Shown piece after piece: positions 55,502-62,943 of a stretch of DNA of 64,000 bases. Below the pieces are notes generated by a model, which was given only the letters and a program-made list of their open reading frames with translations, did no database searches and had not been told where the DNA came from. This DNA comes from Gammaproteobacteria bacterium (GTDB lineage Bacteria; Pseudomonadota; Gammaproteobacteria; Pseudomonadales; Azotimanducaceae). The position numbers were made by a program, and so were the translations under genes. Numbering within the stretch: the stretch's first letter is position 1; the number at the start of each line of letters is the position of its first letter. Location of the stretch: the NCBI GenBank assembly GCA_009841635.1, contig VXLJ01000042.1:62001-126000 (forward strand), written 5' to 3'.

Positions 55502-55910
55502 CGCTATGCATGGTGATTAAGTTAACTTGACTAAGACCCAGCAGATTCGCTGCGTCCAAGGCGCGCACCACAGTTTGATGTTGCGCCGCAGCGTCGGCGC
55601 GCACTATCACACGGCGATTGGTGGTGACATCGGTGAACGCTCGCAGTTGAGCGGCAACCGCCTCAACGGTTGGCTCGGTGACCACTGCTCCCCCAATGCG
55701 AATATCGTTCGATGCGGATATATTGATCTCAATTGAATCTTCAAACCCTGACGCGCTCGCGCTCACTGTTGTTGGCAGCTCTATCTCAAGCTCGCTTTCG
55801 CGTATGAAGGTCGACGTCACCACAAAAAAGATGAGCAAAATGAAGACGATATCGATCAACGGTGCAATTTCGATGCCAACAACGTCCGAACGTTTTGCGC
55901 GATGCTTCAT
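55494..55910 (-). CDS. exbD: ExbD/TolR family biopolymer transport protein
   Basis: 138 residues. One N-terminal TM helix (APLIDIVFILLIFFVVTSTFI) with the Asp that couples proton flow, then a small periplasmic domain. It partners ExbB to energise outer-membrane uptake. Overlaps the MsbA-LpxK start by eight bases. The exbB-exbD-msbA-lpxK-kdsB order is a known gammaproteobacterial arrangement. Confidence 0.93.
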   Translation of the reverse strand: MKHRAKRSDVVGIEIAPLIDIVFILLIFFVVTSTFIRESELEIELPTTVSASASGFEDSIEINISASNDIRIGGAVVTEPTVEAVAAQLRAFTDVTTNRRVIVRADAAAQHQTVVRALDAANLLGLSQVNLITMHSDG

Positions 55911-56500
55911 GTCTCTGGCGGGAACAATTCGCCAATTAGTAAATTGCCTTCTTGTTCGAGCTGCTGTGCGAATTCATCGACACGACGCTGGAAGTGACGA
56001 TGGCAGAATAATGAGGGTATTGCCACGCACAACCCTACCGCCGTGGTGATCAATGCTTCACCTATACCACCTGAAAACGCGGCCGGATCGCGTGCACCGT
56101 GTTGGTTCAGCGCTTGAAAGACATCGATCATGCCAAGCACAGTACCTAGCAACCCAAGTAATGGCGCGACCGAAGCAATCGTTCCTAACGAAGTCAAATA
56201 TCGTTCTAAGCGATGTGTCTCGGACATGAGCGCGTCATCTAAAGCCGCGATCGCCATCTCGATGCCAGCTTCCCGACGCGCGATCACCGCCGATGCGATG
56301 AATGCCAACGAACTCGAATCCGGTTCGTATTCAAAGTTGATCTCTAATGGGTCGGTCGCGAGATCGTCCTGCAATTGAGGAGGCAGCACGCGCCAAATCG
56401 TCAGTTCCCAGAACCGATTGACGCAAATCGCGAGCGCAAGAATGCTAAAAAAGACTAATGGCACCATAACCCAGCCGCCACTGGTCAACTGTTCAAGCAT
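55907..56500 (-). CDS. exbB: ExbB/TolQ family proton channel protein
   Basis: 197 residues with three TM segments (WVMVPLVFFSILALAICVN; LGTIASVAPLLGLLGTVLGMI; ALITTAVGLCVAIPSLF), the MotA/TolQ/ExbB fold. It energises the partner ExbD. Overlaps exbD by four bases (ATGA). 39 bp follow galU. Confidence 0.94.
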   Translation of the reverse strand: MLEQLTSGGWVMVPLVFFSILALAICVNRFWELTIWRVLPPQLQDDLATDPLEINFEYEPDSSSLAFIASAVIARREAGIEMAIAALDDALMSETHRLERYLTSLGTIASVAPLLGLLGTVLGMIDVFQALNQHGARDPAAFSGGIGEALITTAVGLCVAIPSLFCHRHFQRRVDEFAQQLEQEGNLLIGELFPPET

Positions 56501-56539
56501 GCTTAGTTGGACCTCTCACAACAGCGCACGTACAGCGTC

Positions 56540-57382
56540 CTACACCTCGACTCGAGGCAAATGTCCGAATCGTTGCAAGTAGCAATAGTTTGTTGCAGCG
56601 ACGAATCCATCCAACGACCCACAATCAAACCGCTTGCCTTTGAAGCGACAGGCGATGACCCGACGTTCCTTCGCCAGCAGATCGATCGCGTCCGTTAATT
56701 GATACTCACCACTTACACCTGGCTCAATGCGATCTAGCTGCGGATAGATTTCCGGTGTCAGGATATACCTACCAACGACAGCTAGATTGGAAGGCGCGTC
56801 AGCAACTGCTGGTTTTTCAATCAGGGAATCCACTTCTAATACGTCTTCTTCAATCCAGCTCCCAGCCGCAATACCGTAGCGGTCGGTTAGCTCGGGCGGC
56901 ACTTCTTGAACCGCAACGATTGAACACGCATATCTCTCATACAGTCGTAACAGTTGCGCCAGTACATTCTCGTCTGTACCGAAACAAAGGTCGTCCGCTA
57001 GCACTACGCCAAATGGCTGATCACCGGTGAGTATGGCGCCTAATTTGACCGCATGGCCAGGACCTCGCAGCCGCGATTGCCGCGTATATGAAAACTTGCA
57101 GCTAGTCATCAATGCCCGGATCTCATTCAAAGCATCTTGCCGAACCGTGCCGTCAAGGTGTGCATCTAGTTCGAGATGATCATCAAAGTGATCTTCGATC
57201 GCGCGTTTGTGCCGACCGGTCACGAAGCAAATCTCCGACATGCCGGCCGCTACAGCTTCCTCAACGCCATACTGGACTAGTGGTTTGTCCAGTATTGGCA
57301 TCATTTCTTTGGGCATCGCCTTCGTCGCGGGCAAGAAACGGGTCCCGAAACCAGCCACGAGAAACAAGCACTTCTTAATCAC
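56540..57382 (-). CDS. galU: UTP-glucose-1-phosphate uridylyltransferase
   Basis: 280 residues from GTG 57382; upstream starts would overlap dctM. Makes UDP-glucose for envelope sugars. The pyrophosphorylase signature FLVAGFGTRFLPATKAMPKEM and LPFG-type ADDLCFGTDENV, LIEKPAV and GEYQLTDAI are all recognisable. It lies eight bases after dctM, so it may be transcribed with the TRAP genes. Confidence 0.96.
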   Translation of the reverse strand: MIKKCLFLVAGFGTRFLPATKAMPKEMMPILDKPLVQYGVEEAVAAGMSEICFVTGRHKRAIEDHFDDHLELDAHLDGTVRQDALNEIRALMTSCKFSYTRQSRLRGPGHAVKLGAILTGDQPFGVVLADDLCFGTDENVLAQLLRLYERYACSIVAVQEVPPELTDRYGIAAGSWIEEDVLEVDSLIEKPAVADAPSNLAVVGRYILTPEIYPQLDRIEPGVSGEYQLTDAIDLLAKERRVIACRFKGKRFDCGSLDGFVAATNYCYLQRFGHLPRVEV

Positions 57383-57390
57383 GATATCCG

Positions 57391-58662
57391 TTAAAGGAAC
57401 CAAAGCGATAAGGAAGGAATATACGTGACAAGCAACAGCACAAACAAGAGCACGAGCATGAATGGCAAGCATGCTCGATACAGTTCTATGACAGACCGCT
57501 CGAAGCGATAGCTCGCGATGAACAAGTTCATCCCGATAGGCGGCGTGAAATAGCCAATCTGTAGATTCGCAATGAATATGACCCCGAGATGCAATGGGTG
57601 GATGCCATACTGTACCGCGATCGGCAGGATCAATGGCACCATGATCACGGTTGCCGAAAAAACGTCTAGAAATGCGCCAAGCACCAACAACAGGACATTT
57701 AGCAGAATCAAGAACATCAACGGACTGTCCACCGTGCCGTGGATGAATTCGAACAATTGCTGCGGAATTTGCTGGTCGACGAAATAGTTCGTTAAGGCGA
57801 GCGCAGCACCTAAGATCAAAATAATGCTGCCCACCATCACCATCGACTCGCGAACGACACTTGGCAATTGCCGTACCTTCACTTCTTTATAGAGCAAAAC
57901 CTCAGCGACCAAAACGTACAACGCGGTAATAGCCGCGGCTTCCGATATCGCGAAGTAGCCTGAGTAAATCGCACCGAGAATGACGAACGGTAACGGTAAT
58001 TCGTAACGTGCGTCCCACAACGCACGCTTAACCGTGGTCGCCTCAAACCTAGTCCGCTCAAATCCTTGCTGGCTCCACATCGTGTAAGCGGACAACGCAA
58101 CAAGCATTAATAAAACCGGCACGGCACCGGCAAGGAATAGTTGCGGAATCGTGAATTGCGCGCCTACATCGATTTGTTGCGCGATGACACCAAAAAGGAT
58201 CAGCGGCACCGACGGCACGATCAAGACACCCAAACTTCCTGACGTTGTAACCATGCCGAGACTGAAGCGTTCGCTGTAACCCGCTTTCAAGAGCATAGGT
58301 AGCAACAGCGCACCGATTGCGACGATGGTCACCCCCGACGCACCCGTGAGCGCGGTGAAAATCGCGCAAGCCACAAAGCCAACGATCGCCAACCCGGCAG
58401 GCATCCAACCAAAAAACGCACTCGCCAATGCCATTAGACGTTGCGCGGAATTGCTCGCGGTCATGACATAACCTGCGAACGTGAAGAGTGGCAACGCAAC
58501 AAGTAGAGGTGTGTCTGCGATTCGATACACCTCGAGAGCGACAACGCCAAGATCGACACCCGCCGCGATAAAACCAAGCATCGCACCAGCGAGCACCACA
58601 GCAAATAATGGCACGCCAATCAGTGCCAACAGGACTAACAGCGCAAGCGAAAACCAAATCAT
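57391..58662 (-). CDS. dctM: TRAP transporter large permease (DctM)
   Basis: 423 residues, with about 11-12 hydrophobic helices. TRAP large-subunit signatures include PLLVALPLFTFAGYVM, GASGVTIVAIGALLLPMLLKAGY and a C-terminal PPIGMNLFIASY. It carries out Na+-coupled uptake of a ligand captured by the periplasmic DctP. Overlaps dctQ by four bases. Confidence 0.96.
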   Translation of the reverse strand: MIWFSLALLVLLALIGVPLFAVVLAGAMLGFIAAGVDLGVVALEVYRIADTPLLVALPLFTFAGYVMTASNSAQRLMALASAFFGWMPAGLAIVGFVACAIFTALTGASGVTIVAIGALLLPMLLKAGYSERFSLGMVTTSGSLGVLIVPSVPLILFGVIAQQIDVGAQFTIPQLFLAGAVPVLLMLVALSAYTMWSQQGFERTRFEATTVKRALWDARYELPLPFVILGAIYSGYFAISEAAAITALYVLVAEVLLYKEVKVRQLPSVVRESMVMVGSIILILGAALALTNYFVDQQIPQQLFEFIHGTVDSPLMFLILLNVLLLVLGAFLDVFSATVIMVPLILPIAVQYGIHPLHLGVIFIANLQIGYFTPPIGMNLFIASYRFERSVIELYRACLPFMLVLLFVLLLVTYIPSLSLWFL

Positions 58663-59129
58663 GGTTCAGCTGGGATAAATGCTCGTAAGGTGAACCGAAT
58701 CGCCATCACAAACGCGGCGATCGGAATGATGGTTTGAAAGATCCAAGCAGGTATGAGTCCTACCCCTGGTGAACCGAGGGCATAGTCCCATGAGACCATG
58801 TCGATTGAGTAGTAGCCAAAAGCACCGCAAATGAACGCTGTCACTAAAAAAGCGCAAGACTGAACCCAGCGCAATGTAGCCGGCGAAAGGACTTTATCGA
58901 CTAGATCAATGCGAATGTGTTTGTTGTCATCGATGGCTACGATCGCGCCAACCATGGTGACCCAGAGTACGGACATTCGCACTAGATCGTCGCCCCAATA
59001 GAGGCCGAGTCCAACCTCGCGGGCGAAAACTTGCACCACCGCCATGCCCAGCATGGTGAAAAATAATCCAACCAGCAGCGCATTGCCCACCCAACGCAAG
59101 GCGTGGATTAGGCTATGGAGCAATCTCAC
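58659..59129 (-). CDS. dctQ: TRAP transporter small permease (DctQ)
   Basis: 156 residues from GTG 59129, with four TM helices. WGDDLVRMSVLWVTMVGA and DDNKHIRIDLVDKVL are typical of DctQ. Overlaps dctP by 17 bases and dctM by four. Confidence 0.93.
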   Translation of the reverse strand: MRLLHSLIHALRWVGNALLVGLFFTMLGMAVVQVFAREVGLGLYWGDDLVRMSVLWVTMVGAIVAIDDNKHIRIDLVDKVLSPATLRWVQSCAFLVTAFICGAFGYYSIDMVSWDYALGSPGVGLIPAWIFQTIIPIAAFVMAIRFTLRAFIPAEP

Positions 59130-60132
59130 GGCGATGTGCCGCCACAGTTCGCTCTAACAGCGCGACGTGCTCTGATTTAATGATGCCGCTATTAATCCAA
59201 TCGCTAGATGTTTCGCTTGCCGCCGCGCGCCAAGCAGCAATTTCATCATCAGACGGTTCAAGCACCGTCAAACCATGTGCTTGTAAGGCAAGCAACGCCT
59301 GACGGTTATCTTGATAGTTTTGTACTTCAATGCGTCCCAACAGTGAACCGATAGATGTTCGCACGATCGCTTGATCAGATGGCGAAAGCCGCTCAAATCG
59401 TCCTTTATCAAGTACGAACACGCTATAGATGTACATGAACGGCAAATCGAGGATGTATTTCAACTGCGTATGCCACTGCAACACAATGGCCGCGGTAGGT
59501 GGCACGGCAACGGTGTCGACGAGTCCGGTCTGCAAGCCCGCAAGCACATCGACAATCGAAAGAGGAATCGGTACGATGCCGAATGCTTCTAATAGACGAA
59601 TCGAACCGCGGTCACCTTTAGGTGCCCATACTTTTAACTTGCGCGCATCTTTAATCGACGTCCCAGGTTTAGCGCTCATGGCATTGGCAAAACCAAGACC
59701 GACGAATCCAATTGCTTCGAACCCTCTTTCATTCAGATCCGCTACGAGAATCGGATCCATGGTTTCCCTAACGACCGAAATTTCATCGAAATCGCGGAAG
59801 TACATGGGCAAGTTGTACAGTGGCACGGTCGAGCTTACAGCGTCAAGCGCGCCCGTTTGCAATATGCCGCCGTGCAATTGCCGTGCACGCATCTTTCGCA
59901 GAACCGCGCGGTCATCGCCCATGACGCCGCCAGGATAAAGACGGAATGTCACCCGTTTCTCGGTTTGAGCCTCTACCATGCTCAACGTTCGTCGCAAGTC
60001 ACGCATCCAACTAGAGCCATCTGGTGAGACGGTTGCAAGCTTGAATTCGGTTTGTGCGGCTATCGATGGTCCGCAGACCAGAAAAGCTGCAATCAATAAC
60101 AGCGTTGCCAACGCGGATTTAGAAGAATTCAT
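59113..60132 (-). CDS. dctP: TRAP periplasmic binding protein (DctP)
   Basis: 339 residues. Signal peptide to about residue 26 (ends IAAQ). TRAP DctP fold: EFKLATVSPDGSSWMRDLRR, RLYPGGVMGDDRAVLRKM and FANAMSAKPGTSIKDARKLKVWAP; the carboxylate-anchoring Arg of typical DctP is not at its usual place. The upstream tatT gene marks this as a TPAT (TPR-associated TRAP) system, expected to bind hydrophobic ligands. Overlaps tatT by 14 bases. Confidence 0.93.
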   Translation of the reverse strand: MNSSKSALATLLLIAAFLVCGPSIAAQTEFKLATVSPDGSSWMRDLRRTLSMVEAQTEKRVTFRLYPGGVMGDDRAVLRKMRARQLHGGILQTGALDAVSSTVPLYNLPMYFRDFDEISVVRETMDPILVADLNERGFEAIGFVGLGFANAMSAKPGTSIKDARKLKVWAPKGDRGSIRLLEAFGIVPIPLSIVDVLAGLQTGLVDTVAVPPTAAIVLQWHTQLKYILDLPFMYIYSVFVLDKGRFERLSPSDQAIVRTSIGSLLGRIEVQNYQDNRQALLALQAHGLTVLEPSDDEIAAWRAAASETSSDWINSGIIKSEHVALLERTVAAHRREIAP

Positions 60133-61012
60133 CGGCCGACTCTTTTAGCTCGCGCGCAAGTTCTTGCGCAATGACATTTTGCAAAGTTAACTCGCTTGCG
60201 TGCGGATTGGCGGCGATCACCTCGTCCACGAGTCTATCGTGCAAATCGCGATCGAACATCGCTCGTGCGTACATCTCAGCCATGAGCGTTTTGGCATATA
60301 GATTCTTGCCTTGACTGATTTCAAGGGCACGCTCGAAATTCTCTCGCCCCACTTCTGGTTGGCCGCCTAATGCCGCAGGTAGAAACGTCGCGAATACACC
60401 CATGTAAATAAACGGCGAACCCTCCGCATGCGTCGGATCGAGCTCAATGACGCGTTCCATCAGGAGGCGCGCTTTCGGTAATTCAGCAACAGCGTTGAAG
60501 TCATCGGCGTGCACTTGCACCCACGTAGCCCAGCTGCTCGCAAGCGTGTAGATAAAGTCGATATCGTCATGAGCTGTCGCGGCAAGCGCGGCTTCGAATT
60601 CATCGAATCGCAACCTAACCAAGTCACATAACGAACCATTGTGCAAGCAAGTCGCACGTAACGCAAGAGCCTTTGCTTTGTCAGCGAAGCGCTTCACACG
60701 AGCTTCGTCTTGCACAAAACCAGTTGCATAGGCGCTATTGAGCGTCGCTGCCGCGTTCAAGATCGCCGGGTCGTTCGGATTGCTTTCAAGTAGAGCGTCC
60801 ACTAGCAACAGGTATGCTGGCAAGCCATCGGCAACCACCGCAACATCCGGGTTGGTTAATACGGCTGCCGATAGATCGTCCGCTAGTTTGTTGGTGAAAC
60901 CCGTAACAATCGAGGCGCACGCTGTCGTAGCAAACACAGCAACGACGAGGAAAGCCAGTTTGGCATAAACCAATACGCAACTACGCATACATGCGTTGCT
61001 AGGTGTGTGCAT
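60119..61012 (-). CDS. tatT: TatT-type TRAP-associated TPR lipoprotein
   Basis: 297 residues from ATG 61012 (60988 is an alternative). An N-terminal hydrophobic segment ends at a lipobox-like FATTACAS. The rest is helical with TPR-like repeats: NPNDPAILNAAATLNSAYATG, KARLLMERVIELDPTHAEGSPF and GRENFERALEISQGKNLYAKTL-like units. TatT partners the binding protein of TPAT transporters. Starts 23 bases after the selenoprotein gene, so the two are likely co-transcribed. Confidence 0.88.
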   Translation of the reverse strand: MHTPSNACMRSCVLVYAKLAFLVVAVFATTACASIVTGFTNKLADDLSAAVLTNPDVAVVADGLPAYLLLVDALLESNPNDPAILNAAATLNSAYATGFVQDEARVKRFADKAKALALRATCLHNGSLCDLVRLRFDEFEAALAATAHDDIDFIYTLASSWATWVQVHADDFNAVAELPKARLLMERVIELDPTHAEGSPFIYMGVFATFLPAALGGQPEVGRENFERALEISQGKNLYAKTLMAEMYARAMFDRDLHDRLVDEVIAANPHASELTLQNVIAQELARELKESADEFF

Positions 61013-61035
61013 CGCTGCGCCACATGACTATGACG

Positions 61036-61632
61036 CTAGGAAGATGCAACCGCGTCACGAACGGCGTTGAGCAATTCCCCAAATTCTGGTCGCTCTTTGT
61101 AATCAGGTACCGCCCGTTTGAGACCAATCTTTCCGTCAGGCGTTACGAGAATCACACCCGGATGAGGAATGCCGTAAGCAGGATGGCCTTCTTCGTACTC
61201 CTCGTTCAGGATACCAAGTGCTTTTACAGTGCTTGCTTTCTGGTCCGAAAGGAGCGGGTACTGCAGTGCTTGTTCATAAGAAAACGCTGCGTTTTGGGTG
61301 GTTGAGTCATAAGACATGGCCGCCACATTGACACTTAAATCTTTAAAAGCCTCCGTGTTTTCGTTCAGCTGCACGAGCTGAGATTTGCAGTACGGTCACC
61401 AGTTCGAGGAGCGCACGAAAAAGATCACCAGCCCCTTCTCACCCGTTAAATCGTCGAACGTTCGAACCGCACCTTCGATGTCTTTTACATCAAGGGTTGG
61501 CAAAGCGGCGCCGATGGCGGGACCCCAGTTCGTTGCGTAGTCTTGACCTGAATTCACTTCGCCTCCTTCACCGCCACAGCCTGCCGACCAAGCGACAAAG
61601 CACGTTAGGAGTGCGAATTTCGCCCATCGCAT
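61036..61632 (-). CDS. Predicted selenoprotein: peroxiredoxin/thioredoxin-like lipoprotein with in-frame UGA (Sec79)
   Basis: One frame of 199 codons with an internal TGA at codon 79 (61396-61398). Before it: ATG 61632 with AGAGGA upstream, a signal peptide with lipobox SAGC (Cys19), and a thioredoxin-like strand LVIFFVRSSNW. After it: PYCKSQL, then a complete redoxin C-terminus (YPLLSDQKASTVKALG, HPGVILVTPDGKIGLKRAV). The UGA falls exactly at the first Cys of the expected WCPYC motif, giving a U-x-x-C site. A hairpin right after the UGA fits a bacterial SECIS. It heads the tatT-dctPQM run. A nonsense mutation is the alternative, but motif position, hairpin and intact downstream frame argue against it. 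Confidence 0.85.
61365..61381 (-). promoter_or_regulatory. SECIS-like hairpin downstream of the UGA codon
   Basis: On the minus strand UCAGCU and AGCUGA form a perfect six-pair stem with loop CGUGC. The loop begins 20 bases after the UGA and has G as its second base. The bacterial SECIS rules I recall ask for a loop 16-37 bases from the UGA and a G within the first two loop positions; both are met. Confidence 0.7.
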
Positions 61633-61836
61633 ATGGAAGTCCTCTAGATTGGTGTGGCTTGAACTGCGAAATTTAACGTTAGGCCAAACTTTTGATCCTG
61701 AAAGCTCGTCAAATTCCGGACGGAAAGCTCAACTTTTTATATCATTTCGCACGTCAACGACGGCTGTTGAGGCCAGTGTCTAGCCTGACGACACACATTG
61801 CGCCTAAGGTCGTTTTCCAACAAGCTCTTTTCTTAA
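61633..61836. other. 204-bp divergent intergenic region
   Basis: Between the predicted selenoprotein gene (minus) and the RND adaptor gene (plus). It holds the selenoprotein ribosome binding site (AGAGGA, about eight bases before ATG 61632). I found no convincing -35/-10 pair or operator. Confidence 0.5.
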
Positions 61837-62931
61837 ATGTCTCGTAACATCTGGTTCGCGCTTGCGATACTCGTACTAGCTATTAGCTGGTTCGCATTCG
61901 ACTTTCTCGTGTCGGATGAAGTGGTCGCTTCGAACAAAACCATCGCTCAAATACAGGCTGAGACCGATGCGTTAATTGAGGATTTGCCGGCGACCAAGGT
62001 GCGCGGTCGCATAAGCACTGCAAAAGAGATGCAGCGCACGACGCAACTGTCAGGTCGCACCGAAAATAAGCGAACCGTGCAAGTGCGAGCTGAAGTTGGC
62101 GGGCTCGTTGTTCAGCGTGCGGTAGAACTTGGTGTGCAAGTCAGCAAAGGCGACGCATTGTGTGTGCTTGAGCAAGAAGAGCGCGAAGCGCGAGTCCGTG
62201 AAGCCAAGGACATGTTCCGCGAAGCCCAGTTGGAATACGCTGGACAGACATCGTTGCGGGCGAGTGGCCTGCAAATTGAACGCCAAATCGCAGCGGCCAA
62301 GGCCCGCGTGACACAGGCGGAAACGATGAAGTTGCAACGCGAAAAAGAGTTGGCACGAGCCACGATCAAAGCGCCTTTTGACGGCTTTATCGAGGAAGTT
62401 CATGCAGAAATAGGTGACCTTCTGCAACCTGGCGCGGCTTGTGTCACCCTTATCGATCTCGACCCCATGAAGGTTGTGGCGAAGGCGAGCGAAAAGGAAA
62501 TCCATAACTTCACGCTCGATGCAGAAGCGCAAGCCCGCTTGCCGTCCGGCGACATCATTGCCGGAACCATCTCTTTCATTGGCCAGCAATCCGATCAAAA
62601 AACGCGCTCGTTCACCATCGAAATGTTGGTCGACAATCCAGACTTTGCCATTCGCTCGGGTTTGACGGCCGAGCTGCTCATTCCTCTAGATAGCTATGAA
62701 GCACACAAAATTCCCGTCGCTCTACTCGGGCTCATGGATAACGGTGACATAGGCGTCCGCATCGTGGGTGATCGTGACCGCGTTGAGTTTCTACCAATAA
62801 ACATCGTTACTGAAGATACCGATGGCGTGTGGGTAACGGGCCTGCCAGAGGTATCTACGCTAATCACCGTTGGGCAAGAATTTGTCGTGGTCGGCGAAAC
62901 GGTGGAAGTCACATTTGAAGAAGACAGCTAA
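61837..62931 (+). CDS. RND efflux periplasmic adaptor (membrane fusion protein)
   Basis: 364 residues. An N-terminal TM anchor (FALAILVLAISWFAFDFLV), a lipoyl/hairpin region (VRAEVGGLVVQRAVELGVQVSKGDALCVLEQEE ... ATIKAPFDGFIEEVHAEIGDLL) and beta-barrel domains make it a HlyD/AcrA-like adaptor. It links the RND pump to the outer membrane. Followed after 12 bp by the pump gene. Confidence 0.93.
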   Translation: MSRNIWFALAILVLAISWFAFDFLVSDEVVASNKTIAQIQAETDALIEDLPATKVRGRISTAKEMQRTTQLSGRTENKRTVQVRAEVGGLVVQRAVELGVQVSKGDALCVLEQEEREARVREAKDMFREAQLEYAGQTSLRASGLQIERQIAAAKARVTQAETMKLQREKELARATIKAPFDGFIEEVHAEIGDLLQPGAACVTLIDLDPMKVVAKASEKEIHNFTLDAEAQARLPSGDIIAGTISFIGQQSDQKTRSFTIEMLVDNPDFAIRSGLTAELLIPLDSYEAHKIPVALLGLMDNGDIGVRIVGDRDRVEFLPINIVTEDTDGVWVTGLPEVSTLITVGQEFVVVGETVEVTFEEDS

Positions 62932-62943
62932 AGAGCTGAACCG

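Noticed and set aside
61396..61398. TGA in the redoxin gene as a nonsense mutation/pseudogene
   Set aside because: The stop replaces exactly the first Cys of a CxxC motif, the frame downstream is intact to a proper C-terminus, and a SECIS-like hairpin follows at the right distance.
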